A stretch of DNA of 64,000 bases from Nibrella saemangeumensis (GTDB lineage Bacteria > Bacteroidota > Bacteroidia > Cytophagales > Spirosomataceae). Below are positions 1 through 8,402 of this stretch, in pieces. The notes below the pieces were generated by a model. That model was not told the origin of the DNA, ran no database searches, and worked only from the letters and a program-made list of their open reading frames with translations. The stretch spans positions 62,001 to 126,000 of the forward strand of contig NZ_BAABHD010000014.1 in the NCBI RefSeq assembly GCF_039541915.1, written 5' to 3'. Position 1 is the stretch's first letter, and each line of letters begins with the position of its first letter. The position numbers and the translations under genes are program-made.

Positions 1-148
1 TCCGGTTGCCCAGCAGCACCGTATCAACGGACTGGTAAAACTCCTCATACCCAAAATCCTCGTCGGCCAGCAGCCAGTCTACCTCGCCGTTTGTCCGGGC
101 AATGTAGCCATCCAGGCTGGTTGCAATAAAGAGTATCAGTTTTCGCAT
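1..148 (-). CDS. Dihydrofolate reductase / RibD C-terminal-like protein (N-terminal fragment)
   Basis: The gene runs off the left edge; only about 49 N-terminal codons are present, starting at the ATG whose complement is at 146-148. The peptide begins MRKLILFIATSLDGYIAR and continues with NGEVDWL. That is the usual opening of the small YyaP/YwjB-type DHFR-family reductases (RibD C-terminal fold), in which the SLDGYIA segment lies in the nucleotide-binding region. Members bind NADPH, but most have no assigned substrate. It is divergent from the acylase gene, with 87 bases between the two starts. The family call is firm for a fragment; the function cannot be given. Confidence 0.75.
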   Translation of the reverse strand, partial: MRKLILFIATSLDGYIARTNGEVDWLLADEDFGYEEFYQSVDTVLLGNR

Positions 149-235
149 AGGTTGGTTACAACGGTTTGTAAGCAGGGCGCTTTGCCAGAAAGAAGTAAAT
201 TTCTACATTTATTACCCTACTTTCCAACCTTCTCT

Positions 236-2674
236 ATGTGTTTTAATCCGTTCCGGCTGATAATCCTGCTTTTTTTATTGACGAACCAGATTTCCTGTAC
301 GAAACGTAGTAAGCTATTACAAACCAAAGGGTTACGGCAGCCGGTCGAGATCCTGCGTGACCGCTGGGGTATCGCGCATATTTACGCCCAAAACGAACAC
401 GATCTGTTTTTTGCCCAGGGCTATTCGGCCGCTTCCGACCGCTTGTTTCAACTCGAAATCTGGCGACGGCAGGCCACCGGCACCGTGGCTGAACTGCTGG
501 GACCGCAGGAACTCAAGCGCGACATCGGCTCGCGGCTGTTCCGCTTCCGGGGTAAGCTGGATGAGGAACTGAAACATTACCACCCCCGCGGTCCGCAGAT
601 CATTCAGGCGTTTGTCGATGGCATTAATGCCTATATCCGCGAAATCCGGCAGACACCAGACAAATTACCGTTTGAATTTACCCTGCTGAAAGCCCAGCCC
701 GGCTACTGGACCCCGGAGGTAGTCATCAGCCGTCACCAAGGGCTGCTCAGCAACGTCCGCGACGAACTGAACAACGGCCGGCTGGTGCATCTGCTGGGGG
801 CCGACCACGTGCGCCAGGTGCAGTGGTTCCATCCCGCCCGTACGCCCGCCGAGCCGGATCTGACGCTGCACGTTTCCGGAGAAGAACTGTTTCAGCCCAT
901 TCTGGACCTATACGAAGCCTTCAAATTACCGGTAGCGTTTCCGGCACCGGGGCAGAAAGTAGGGCAGCAGTGGAGTGATGAGGAAGTGATGAATTGGTTT
1001 GAGGCCGAAAAGCAGTACGTAGGGTCGAATAACTGGGTAATCAGCGGAGCACGGTCGGCCAGTGGTTTTCCGATGCTGGCCAATGATCCGCACCGGGCGC
1101 AGCAGGTGCCATCGCTGCGGTACTGGGTCCACCTGAACGCGCCCGGCTGGAACGTGATCGGTGCCGGGGAGCCGGCGCTGCCGGGGGTGTCTATCGGGCA
1201 CAACGACGATGGAGCGTGGGGGCTGACCATTTTTGAAACCGACAACGAAGATTTGTACGTCTACGAAGCCAATCCGGCCGACCCCAATCAGTACCGTTAT
1301 AAGGGTCAATGGGAGTTGCTGACCACCCTGACAGAATCCATACCCGTTAAAGACCGCCAGCCAGAGACAGTTACGCTGAAGTATACACGACACGGTCCGG
1401 TGGTATTTGAGGATGCCAAAAACCGGAAGATTTATGCCGTACGGGCCGGCTGGCGCGAAGCCGGCTGTGCGCCTTACCTGGCCAGCCTGCGAATGAACCA
1501 GGCGAAAAACTGGGCGGAGTTCCGGCAGGCCTGCACCTACAGCCGCATCCCCGGCGAAAACATGATCTGGGCGGGACGGCCATCCGTGGGGCGGCCATCC
1601 GCGGGTCAGCAAGGAGAAATTGGCTGGCAGGCGGTGGGCATTTCGCCCATCCGCCGGAACTGGACCGGGCTGGTGCCCGTACCGGGCGACGGGCGCTTTG
1701 AGTGGGATGGCTACCTGCCCATTCAGCAGCTACCGCATAAACTAAACCCAACGGAAGGCTACATCGTAACCGCCAACGATAACCAGACACCGGCCGACTT
1801 TCCGCACCGCAACGCCGTTGGCTGGGTGTGGTCCAATCCGGTGCGGTCCGACCGGATCAAAGAGCTGCTGACCAGTAAACCCAAACAAACGCTTACCGAT
1901 TTCAAAGCTATTCAGGCCGACTACCTGTCGATGGCCGCCCGCCGGCTGGTACCCTTGCTGAAGTCGCTGAAAGGCGGCAGTGAATCGGTAGCGTGGGCGC
2001 GGCAGCAGTTACTGGCGTGGGATTGCCGGCTGGACCCCGGCTCCGTTCCGGCATCGGTGTATGTGCTGTGGGAGGGCTACCTTCGGGGTGTGCTGTACCA
2101 GGCGGCCCTGCCCGATAAGGCCCGCCGGTACCTGAAAAATATTCCCACTAAACGTATGGTCGACTGGCTGACCGAACCTGAGGCTACGCTGGCTAAACTG
2201 CCAACCATCGCCAGCGCCACAACGGCTGACCGCGACAGCCTGCTGCTGACCTGCCTCGACTACGCCATGCGGGACCTGGCTCAGCGCCTGGGACCCGACC
2301 GGAGCCGCTGGCAATACGGGCAATCCGACAATAAGCATATCTATCTGGAACACCCGCTGAGCGACTGGCTGGAGGAGAGCGAGCAGGCCCGCATCAACGT
2401 GGGGCCGGCACCCCGCGGAGGCTACGGCGAAACGGTCAACAACACCGGCAGCAGCCTGAACCAGGAGCATGGCGCTTCTTTCCGCATCCTGGTCGATACC
2501 CAGGACTGGGATAAAACTCTGGGCATCAACAGCCCCGGCCAGTCGGGCGACCCGGCCAGTCCGCACTACCGCGATCTGTTTCCCCTCTGGTCCCGCAATG
2601 AGTATTTCCCGGTCTACTTTTCCACCCAAAAAATAAAAGCCGCGACAGAGTCGCGGCTGATACTTACGCCTTAA
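236..2674 (+). CDS. Penicillin acylase family (S45) lipoprotein
   Basis: Ntn-hydrolase of the penicillin amidase family, which cleaves amide bonds of N-acyl compounds such as beta-lactams or acyl-homoserine lactones. The ATG at 236 is preferred over an upstream in-frame TTG at 152 because it gives a clean lipoprotein signal (LLTNQISC, Cys about residue 21). The alpha part holds WGIAHIYA and FFAQGYSAASDRLFQLE. The GSNNW motif supplies the expected nucleophile, Ser264, which becomes the N-terminus of the beta subunit after self-cleavage. NDPH and the NNTGSSLNQEHGASFR region fit the beta subunit. The length of 812 residues is normal. A 15-bp in-frame tandem duplication (GRPSVGRPSA) lies at 1573-1602. 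The last 13 codons overlap a terminator hairpin of the convergent gene. The substrate is unknown. Confidence 0.9.
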   Translation: MCFNPFRLIILLFLLTNQISCTKRSKLLQTKGLRQPVEILRDRWGIAHIYAQNEHDLFFAQGYSAASDRLFQLEIWRRQATGTVAELLGPQELKRDIGSRLFRFRGKLDEELKHYHPRGPQIIQAFVDGINAYIREIRQTPDKLPFEFTLLKAQPGYWTPEVVISRHQGLLSNVRDELNNGRLVHLLGADHVRQVQWFHPARTPAEPDLTLHVSGEELFQPILDLYEAFKLPVAFPAPGQKVGQQWSDEEVMNWFEAEKQYVGSNNWVISGARSASGFPMLANDPHRAQQVPSLRYWVHLNAPGWNVIGAGEPALPGVSIGHNDDGAWGLTIFETDNEDLYVYEANPADPNQYRYKGQWELLTTLTESIPVKDRQPETVTLKYTRHGPVVFEDAKNRKIYAVRAGWREAGCAPYLASLRMNQAKNWAEFRQACTYSRIPGENMIWAGRPSVGRPSAGQQGEIGWQAVGISPIRRNWTGLVPVPGDGRFEWDGYLPIQQLPHKLNPTEGYIVTANDNQTPADFPHRNAVGWVWSNPVRSDRIKELLTSKPKQTLTDFKAIQADYLSMAARRLVPLLKSLKGGSESVAWARQQLLAWDCRLDPGSVPASVYVLWEGYLRGVLYQAALPDKARRYLKNIPTKRMVDWLTEPEATLAKLPTIASATTADRDSLLLTCLDYAMRDLAQRLGPDRSRWQYGQSDNKHIYLEHPLSDWLEESEQARINVGPAPRGGYGETVNNTGSSLNQEHGASFRILVDTQDWDKTLGINSPGQSGDPASPHYRDLFPLWSRNEYFPVYFSTQKIKAATESRLILTP
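1573..1602 (+). repeat. 15-bp in-frame tandem duplication in the acylase gene
   Basis: Two adjacent 15-bp copies (1573-1587 and 1588-1602) differ at only two positions and encode GRPSV-GRPSA. They insert a short Pro/Ser-rich turn without breaking the frame. Confidence 0.7.
2628..2658 (-). terminator. Intrinsic terminator of the minus-strand gene, inside the acylase 3' end
   Basis: A perfect 9-bp stem (AGCCGCGAC, 2638-2646, with GTCGCGGCT, 2650-2658) has a 3-nt loop. Read on the minus strand it is followed by TTTATTTTTT. It lies just beyond the stop of the small minus-strand gene and inside the last codons of the acylase. Confidence 0.75.
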
Positions 2675-2684
2675 CTTCTCACGC

Positions 2685-2951
2685 TTAACTGCCCGATTCG
2701 CTGCCGTTGCGGGTGCTGGCGTGGCCGGAGCGGCCGTGGCCTCCGCGCTCGAACTGCAGTTCAGATTTGGTCTTGGCGTTCGGGTCGTGGTTTTCTTCTT
2801 CGCCCTGCTTGCTTTTATCCTGATCGGAGCGTATCTGCTCCATATGGGGCTTCTGCTGGCTGGTATCGTAGGCTTCGTGCTGCTGACTACGCTCCGAGTG
2901 CGGCTGTCTGTCGTTGGCCCCCGGCTGATGCGTTGTTTTATTATTTCCCAT
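2685..2951 (-). CDS. Small, highly hydrophilic hypothetical protein
   Basis: An 88-residue protein starting at the ATG at 2949-2951 (MGNNKTTHQPG); a TTG four codons upstream is less likely. It has no signal peptide or membrane segment. The composition is dominated by Gln, Glu, Asp, Lys, His, Ser and Gly, with a Gly/His/Arg/Ser-rich tail (ERGGHGRSGHAST), so it is probably disordered. A good minus-strand terminator immediately downstream (2628-2658) supports this as a real transcription unit. I do not recognise a named family. Its composition recalls small stress-induced hydrophilic proteins, which is only a resemblance. Confidence 0.6.
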   Translation of the reverse strand: MGNNKTTHQPGANDRQPHSERSQQHEAYDTSQQKPHMEQIRSDQDKSKQGEEENHDPNAKTKSELQFERGGHGRSGHASTRNGSESGS

Positions 2952-3048
2952 GACGTTAAGCAATTTTAGTTATGCTGGTTTAACCTACCGGTTGAGTGGA
3001 TTGTTTAACAAATAAGGCTTCTTTACCGGACACCGAGTCTTTTCCGCT

Positions 3049-3056
3049 TAGTTTTG
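3049..3056 (+). promoter_or_regulatory. Predicted -7 promoter element (TAGTTTTG), short-leader
   Basis: Exact match to the Bacteroidota TAnnTTTG element ending only 4 bases before the ATG at 3061. It would place the transcript start at or next to the start codon, giving a nearly leaderless mRNA. No clear -33 TTG is seen at the usual distance. Confidence 0.4.
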
Positions 3057-3060
3057 TGCC

Positions 3061-4650
3061 ATGCACACCAACTATTACTTTCTTCGTCAACTGGGGCCGG
3101 CCCTGGAGTCGCAATTGGCTGGCCTGAAACTGATGGAGTGTTTCAGTCAGGACCGCGATGAACTGGTGCTGGTATTTGCGCAGGCACGGGGAAAAATAAA
3201 CTACTACCGACCGTTTTACATCAAGGCTACCCTGCGGCCGGATTTCTCCGGGCTGCTGTTTCCAGAGGTGGTGCAACGGGCACGTACCAACAGTGCCGAT
3301 CTCTTTGAGTCGCTGTACGACCGGGCGGTGCTGGGTGTACGCTCATTCCTGAACGAACGCTGCCTGGCTATTCTGCTGGAAGACAACTACGCCCTGCTGT
3401 TCAAGTTTTTCGGCAACCGTCCCAATCTGCTGACCTTTGAAGGCAACACCGTCATGGACTTGTTCAACCAGAAACTGGTGGCGGACAGCCACCTTGTGCT
3501 GGATGCGCTCGACCGGCCCATCGACCAGTCGTGGGAGGCTTTCGTGCGGGCCGGTTATGATCATCGCAAGCTGTTTCCGACATTCGGGAAGGTAGTGAAT
3601 GGGTACCTGGCGGAGCGGTTTGGACGGGGAGAGGAGCCAGACGGGGCGGAGAAGTGGGCGATTGTGCAGGAGGTACTGGCGCAGTTGGAGCGGCCGCGGT
3701 ATTACCTGACGCGTATTGAGCACCGGCCGGCCCTGTCGCTGCTGCCGGTAGGGGAGATTCGGCGGGAGTTTGACGAGCCGCTCGACGCGTCAAACCGGTT
3801 TTATATTGCCTACAACGGCCAGAACACCTTTGAACGGGAAAAGGGGGAGGTGTTGCGGCTGTTTGACAAACGGCTGAAGCGGGCGCAGGCGTATATCGAC
3901 ACTAACCTGGAACGGATCATTGAGCGCGACGAAAACAGCCGGAATGAACAGATCGCAAACATTCTGATGGCCAACCTGCACCAGATACCAGAGCCGCCCG
4001 GCGCACGTTCGCCGGAGTCGGTGACACTGCACGACTTTTACCACGACCGGCCTATCACCGTTAAGTTAAAGCCCGACCTGACTCCTCAGAAAAACGCCGA
4101 AGGGTATTACCGGAAAGCCAAGAACGAAAAGATTGAAGAAGAACACCGGCAGCGGCAACTTACCGCCCGTGAGGAAGAAATCAGGCGTATGCAAGAGTAC
4201 CGGTTGGCTCTGGATCAGATTGAAACCCTGAAAGAACTACGCAAATACATCAAACAGCACAACCTGCTGTCGGACGCTATAACCGAGGGGCCTGTTCAGC
4301 TATTCAAAGAAGTGGAGCACGAAGGGTTCCGAATCCTGATTGGCCGGAATGCCAAAAACAATGATCTGCTCACCCAGCGATACACCTACAAAGATGACCT
4401 GTGGCTGCACGCCCGCGATGTGTCCGGGTCGCACGTGGTCATCAAACACCAGGCGGGCAAGACTTTTCCGAAGACGGTGATCGAGCGGGCGGCCGAACTG
4501 GCGGCCTGGTACTCCAAACGCCGGACGGATAGTTTATGCCCGGTGATTGTGACACCGAAAAAGTTTGTTCGCAAACCCAAAGGCCTGGCCGAGGGACAAG
4601 TGGTTATTGATAAGGAAGATGTGGTGATGGTAGTGCCGAAGGGCGAGTAG
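3061..4650 (+). CDS. NFACT RNA-binding domain protein (RqcH/NEMF/FbpA-like)
   Basis: A 529-residue member of the NFACT family (RqcH in Bacillus, NEMF in eukaryotes), which binds obstructed 50S subunits and tRNA in ribosome quality control. The NFACT-N region covers about residues 1-200. A charged coiled-coil middle (about 330-400, rich in Glu, Arg and Lys) is followed by a C-terminal NFACT-R domain with DLWLHARDVSGSHVVIK and CPVIVTPKKFVRKPKG. The DR motif that supports alanine tailing in RqcH is not obvious in NFACT-N; the matching region reads SFLNERCLAILLEDN. Tailing activity is therefore uncertain, while ribosome binding is plausible. It converges on the glycosyltransferase gene across a shared hairpin. 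Confidence 0.85.
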   Translation: MHTNYYFLRQLGPALESQLAGLKLMECFSQDRDELVLVFAQARGKINYYRPFYIKATLRPDFSGLLFPEVVQRARTNSADLFESLYDRAVLGVRSFLNERCLAILLEDNYALLFKFFGNRPNLLTFEGNTVMDLFNQKLVADSHLVLDALDRPIDQSWEAFVRAGYDHRKLFPTFGKVVNGYLAERFGRGEEPDGAEKWAIVQEVLAQLERPRYYLTRIEHRPALSLLPVGEIRREFDEPLDASNRFYIAYNGQNTFEREKGEVLRLFDKRLKRAQAYIDTNLERIIERDENSRNEQIANILMANLHQIPEPPGARSPESVTLHDFYHDRPITVKLKPDLTPQKNAEGYYRKAKNEKIEEEHRQRQLTAREEEIRRMQEYRLALDQIETLKELRKYIKQHNLLSDAITEGPVQLFKEVEHEGFRILIGRNAKNNDLLTQRYTYKDDLWLHARDVSGSHVVIKHQAGKTFPKTVIERAAELAAWYSKRRTDSLCPVIVTPKKFVRKPKGLAEGQVVIDKEDVVMVVPKGE

Positions 4651-4665
4651 ACGGCACTACCATCA
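4625..4665. terminator. Convergent-junction hairpin
   Basis: A 13-bp perfect stem (4625-4637 with 4653-4665) with a 15-nt loop spans the stop codon of the NFACT gene and ends 9 bases before the stop of the convergent glycosyltransferase gene. There is no long U-tract on either strand, so it may terminate weakly in both directions or protect mRNA ends. Confidence 0.5.
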
Positions 4666-4673
4666 TCCGCCAT

Positions 4674-5888
4674 TTATTGTTCGGTAACGAGCTGGAGGTG
4701 GCCCTGCATAATGCGCGCCATGTCGCTCCAGGTTTTATCCCATGAGTTCTCGGCCAGAAAGCCGTCAATGGCTTCCCAGTTGGCGGGGTGCCGCCCGAGC
4801 AGAGCTGCTTCAATCGCCTGCTCAAACGCTTTGGCGTCATCAGCAATCTGCACATGCCCGGCACTGCCGTAGGTGCGCACCACATCGCGGATGGGTGTTG
4901 AGACGACCGGTAAGCCGGCCGAGAGGTATTCCGGCGTTTTGGTCGGACTGATAAATCGGGTCGATTCATTCAGCGCAAACGGCATCATAGCCACATCCCA
5001 GTTGCTGAAGTACGCCGGCAACTCCTGGTACGTTTTCATGCCCAGGTAATGAATGTTGCTGGCCTTTGGCAGGCAGGCCGGATCTACTTTTACCGTCGGA
5101 CCCAGCAGGACAAACTGCCAGTCGGAGCGACGCTGGGCCAGTTCGGCGAACAGACCACAGTCGAACCGTTCGTCGATGACTCCGCAGAAACCCACACGCG
5201 GGTTGGGCAGGCTGCGCTGGTCGGTCGGGTCGGGCAGTGGGCGCCGGGCCTGGCAGAAATGATTGTAGTCGATACTGCTTGGGAAGGCAAACACCCTGGG
5301 ATGTCGCGTCTGCTTGGCTTCGTACAGGCTGTACCCCCCGGTAAAGACGATATCGGCCTGTTGCATGAGCCGCTTCTCCTGCTCGATTAGTTGCGGAGGA
5401 GCACCCAGGAACGCCGACAGTTCGTCCATGCAATCGTATATGGTCAGCTGAGGCTTCAGATGATCGGTAAACTCCAGGGCCATGGGTGTATAGTACCAGG
5501 CCATAAAATCGGTGATGCGTTCGCTTTCGAGCAACTGATCGACTACCCGGCGCTGGTAGGCAAGAACATCCTGGCCCGGGGTGCCATGCTTCACATGAGG
5601 CACCACTACATTAAGATGGTCGTTGATCGCCCGCACCTCTACCTTCAGCTCATTTCCCCAGATAGGCTCTTCAATAAACCAGATGCGCCATTGTTTACTG
5701 GCCCGGCTCAGCAGGTGCTGCGGGCGCTGATACACAAAATTCCACCGAAGGTGAGAGAAGCAAAACAGGTTCTGGGCACTTTTTTCAAAAGATCTGGACA
5801 GTAAAGGGTTGGACGTTGCAGGAGTAGTCTGACTGGTAATACCGGTTGCGACGGGAGATTCTGACGTTGAGGTTTCTGTAATTTTCAT
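4674..5888 (-). CDS. Glycosyltransferase (GT-B fold, family 1/4 type)
   Basis: A 404-residue cytosolic glycosyltransferase without signal peptide. The first 35 or so residues are a Ser/Thr-rich tail. The fold starts at FCFSHLRWNFVYQRPQHLLS, a motif seen in Bacteroidota glycosyltransferases that often sit with exopolysaccharide or UDP-galactopyranose mutase genes. The C-terminal nucleotide-sugar half includes PRVGFCGVIDERFD and the acceptor-edge motif FISPTKTPEYLSAGLPVVSTPI, typical of GT-B retaining enzymes. Donor and acceptor are unknown. It has an unusual 5' leader with a terminator just upstream of its start (5915-5940). The next gene, divergent, is a Wzi-like capsule protein, which suggests surface-polysaccharide work. 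Confidence 0.85.
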   Translation of the reverse strand: MKITETSTSESPVATGITSQTTPATSNPLLSRSFEKSAQNLFCFSHLRWNFVYQRPQHLLSRASKQWRIWFIEEPIWGNELKVEVRAINDHLNVVVPHVKHGTPGQDVLAYQRRVVDQLLESERITDFMAWYYTPMALEFTDHLKPQLTIYDCMDELSAFLGAPPQLIEQEKRLMQQADIVFTGGYSLYEAKQTRHPRVFAFPSSIDYNHFCQARRPLPDPTDQRSLPNPRVGFCGVIDERFDCGLFAELAQRRSDWQFVLLGPTVKVDPACLPKASNIHYLGMKTYQELPAYFSNWDVAMMPFALNESTRFISPTKTPEYLSAGLPVVSTPIRDVVRTYGSAGHVQIADDAKAFEQAIEAALLGRHPANWEAIDGFLAENSWDKTWSDMARIMQGHLQLVTEQ

Positions 5889-5914
5889 GTGAATTAATAT
5901 GGCTAAAAATTAAT

Positions 5915-5940
5915 AAAAAAGCCTGGCAAGAGACCAGGCT
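5915..5940 (-). promoter_or_regulatory. Intrinsic terminator in the glycosyltransferase 5' leader (candidate attenuator)
   Basis: On the minus strand AGCCTGG (5940-5934), a 7-nt loop and CCAGGCT (5926-5920) are followed by a run of T (5920-5915). It lies 27 bases before the ATG at 5888, with no minus-strand gene of 60 codons or more upstream that it could serve. A terminator in this place would control read-through into the glycosyltransferase. Confidence 0.6.
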
Positions 5941-5961
5941 GGTGACAATATGCTCTTCGTA

Positions 5962-5980
5962 GCTTGATAAAGCTTCAAGC
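5962..5980 (-). promoter_or_regulatory. Leader hairpin upstream of the attenuator
   Basis: GCTTGA and TCAAGC form a 6-bp stem with a 7-nt loop. It overlaps the stop codon of a seven-codon leader ORF (minus strand, 5998-5975, reading MGYRRIA). Such an arrangement could couple leader translation to folding; this is inference. Confidence 0.35.
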
Positions 5981-6023
5981 GATACGTCTATACCCCATCG
6001 AATCCTATGTGGCTTGCTCGTAT

Positions 6024-6053
6024 CAAAGACAAAAGCAGATTGTTGTGTTCCAA
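6024..6053 (-). promoter_or_regulatory. Predicted promoter of the glycosyltransferase
   Basis: On the minus strand a TTG (6053-6051), a 19-nt spacer and TGTCTTTG (6031-6024) match the Bacteroidota TTG-N19-TAnnTTTG pattern with one mismatch. The implied leader is about 130 nt and holds the hairpin, the mini-ORF and the terminator described here. Confidence 0.45.
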
Positions 6054-6329
6054 CCTGTTCCTTTAACCATAACTGTGCCGGATTGTTAAAGGGTGGGTTA
6101 GTATTTGAGGGAATGGTCCGAATTTACCGGAACGGTCTATACGTTGGCGGTTGCTGCTTTTCCCGGCCTTTTTCAATACAATCCTGCTAATGTCTTGTTT
6201 TACTGTTGCTTATAAGTTCGGGTCCGGCAGAATACGCGCCTGTTGCTTATCTGGTACATTTTTTGTCCTGAAATCAGGGCAGCAGTGCGCTGGATTTGCT
6301 ACGATTTTATCTGTTGCTTCCGTCGGCCT

Positions 6330-7889
6330 ATGCGAATACTTATACTCTGTTGGCTGCTACCAGCCGTTGTATGTGGCCAGGTTGCTTCCGGGTCGCTTAA
6401 ACCGACACATGTATTTGGCGAGGCCGGGGGCTTTTACGCGCCCAACCAGCGAACGCCCTTCTGGCTACAGGCTAACCAATCGGGTATTATACCCGCTTTA
6501 ATGCCCTTTGGCACGTTTCGTGTGGGGTTGCGGCACGACGACCGTCACCACCGTATGGTGATGGATACCAGTGGGGTACCCTCCCGGAAACGCAGTTTTT
6601 TTTGCCTGGCCTACGGCCTGGAGGCTGCGCTGAATGTGGGGAAAACCCAGCAGGTACTCATCCCCGAGGCTTACCTGAAAGCTAAGGTGGGGCCGTTCGA
6701 AGTCTGGGGCGGTCGCCGGCGCGAGGTGATCGGCCTGGCCGATTCAACCATGGGCCTGGGTCCTTACGCCTGGTCCGGTAATGCGTTGCCTATCCCTAAA
6801 ATCCAGATTGGGCTGCCCGATTTCACGCCCCTGCCCATGACGGGCGGCCTGCTGGCGGTGCAGGGCTTTTTTGCGCACGGCTGGTTTGACAACGGCTTCG
6901 TCAAAAACTCGTATCTCCACCAGAAAGCATTGTATGGCCGGTTCGGAAAGCCACACTGGCCGGTACAACTGTACGCGGGCCTTAACCACCAGGTGCAATG
7001 GGGGGGAGCGGTTCGCGAAAGTCTGCCGACCGGTTATGTCCGGGGGGGACGTTTCCCGTCTGGCCTGAACGACTATGTCGATGTCATTACGGGAAAGAGC
7101 CTGGGGACCCGTTTGGAGGTTGATACGTCAAAATACAGTCCGTTTGACCGGGAGAACCGGTTAGGTAATCACCTGGGCACGGTTGATCTGGGGCTGGAAA
7201 TCCGGGGGCGGGAGTATTCGCTGCTGCTGTACCGGCAGTCAATTTATGAAGATGGCTCCCTGTATTACCTCACCAACATCGCCGACGGCCTGAACGGCAT
7301 CCGGTTTACCAACCGCAGGCGGCTCCGGAGCGTAATTTCACTCCAGCGGCTTCTGGTCGAGTTTCTTTATACCCGCAGTCAGGGCGGATCGGTCTTTGCC
7401 GACTCGCCGGCCCGGCTCCGGGGGCGCGACAACTATTTTAACCATGGCCAGTACCGCGACGGCTGGTCGTATCAGGGAAGAACCATCGGAACCCCGTTTA
7501 TTACGCCCTGGTATACAACGCGCTCTGACCTGCCGACGCACTGGTTTACCAACAACAACCGGGTGATGGTGTTTCATACCGCCCTGCAGTTGCTGGTCCA
7601 GTCCCGGTACAGCCTGTTTCTCAAATGCTCCGTCAGCGAAAACCAGGGGATTTACGACATCCCGTTTACCCCGCCGGCCTGGCAGTTTTCGTCGTTGCTG
7701 GCGCTTCAGTTGCCTGTCACCCGAACCGGCTGGCAGGTCAACCTTTCGGCCGCCATCGACCGGGGCAGGCTCTACACCGATCAGTTTGGCGTGTATGCCG
7801 GTTTGCGCAAAAGCTGGGTACAGCCAAAGAAAAACACCTCACCATCGGCGTACCGCAACATACACGGATTTCCGGTTCGGCAGCAGTAA
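6330..7889 (+). CDS. Capsule assembly Wzi family protein
   Basis: A 519-residue outer-membrane beta-barrel of the Wzi family, which anchors or assembles capsule on the cell surface. The ATG at 6330 is chosen over a TTG at 6243 because it starts directly with a signal peptide (MRILILCWLLPAVVCGQ). Family features are the N-terminal QRTPFWLQANQ region, the SLLLYRQSIYEDG segment near residues 290-310, and the late GRDNYFNHGQYRDGWSYQGRTIG motif. The length agrees with the family. The divergent glycosyltransferase fits a capsule or exopolysaccharide role. No terminator is seen before the convergent small membrane-protein gene. Confidence 0.85.
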   Translation: MRILILCWLLPAVVCGQVASGSLKPTHVFGEAGGFYAPNQRTPFWLQANQSGIIPALMPFGTFRVGLRHDDRHHRMVMDTSGVPSRKRSFFCLAYGLEAALNVGKTQQVLIPEAYLKAKVGPFEVWGGRRREVIGLADSTMGLGPYAWSGNALPIPKIQIGLPDFTPLPMTGGLLAVQGFFAHGWFDNGFVKNSYLHQKALYGRFGKPHWPVQLYAGLNHQVQWGGAVRESLPTGYVRGGRFPSGLNDYVDVITGKSLGTRLEVDTSKYSPFDRENRLGNHLGTVDLGLEIRGREYSLLLYRQSIYEDGSLYYLTNIADGLNGIRFTNRRRLRSVISLQRLLVEFLYTRSQGGSVFADSPARLRGRDNYFNHGQYRDGWSYQGRTIGTPFITPWYTTRSDLPTHWFTNNNRVMVFHTALQLLVQSRYSLFLKCSVSENQGIYDIPFTPPAWQFSSLLALQLPVTRTGWQVNLSAAIDRGRLYTDQFGVYAGLRKSWVQPKKNTSPSAYRNIHGFPVRQQ

Positions 7890-7924
7890 TGCTGAAGCGT
7901 TTGTAAGCGGATTCAGGGTTTTGG

Positions 7925-8158
7925 TTAAGGCTTGTGTTCTTCTTTGCTCTCCGGCGGGGTCATGATCAGCAACAGTACCAGACTAACACCGGCAACGGCC
8001 GAAAAACTGATGGCTGCGCCTGAGCCCAGGGAAGCCCCAATATTGAAGTGACTGGCGAAAAGCCCGGTATCCTGGAAGAGCAGGCGGTGGACCATAAACA
8101 GACTAATGGCAAATAGACTGATTAGGATGAAGCGTAACGTACTTATTTTGATCATCAT
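7925..8158 (-). CDS. Small two-helix membrane protein, unknown
   Basis: A 77-residue protein when started at the double ATG near 8153-8158. An extended in-frame start at 8299 would add 47 residues with no signal-like character. It has two predicted membrane helices (FILISLFAISLFMV and ISFSAVAGVSLVLLLIM) and a charged C-terminus (PPESKEEHKP). I do not recognise the family. It is convergent with the Wzi-like gene and divergent from the sigma-factor operon. Confidence 0.55.
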   Translation of the reverse strand: MMIKISTLRFILISLFAISLFMVHRLLFQDTGLFASHFNIGASLGSGAAISFSAVAGVSLVLLLIMTPPESKEEHKP

Positions 8159-8402
8159 AACGTTGTTTACAAACTTAAGGTAGAACGACCCGTTATCGTA
8201 ATTGTTCATATAATTGGTTAACTTCTCTGAAACAGTTACCAACCGGCAGGCAGTCTGCTCACCCGCCTGTTCTGTCTGTATATAGGCTACGCTTACCATT
8301 GGTTATCAGTCCCTCATTAAGTTTTTTTCGCCAGCCCGCAGGTTTTTTGCTAACTACGCACCTAAGTAAACAATCCACATGACCCTTAATTAAGTAACCT
8401 GG

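Noticed and set aside
6151..6501. Plus-strand frame overlapping the start of the Wzi-like gene
   Set aside because: It is out of frame with the clear signal peptide and barrel of the Wzi-like protein and has no domain of its own.
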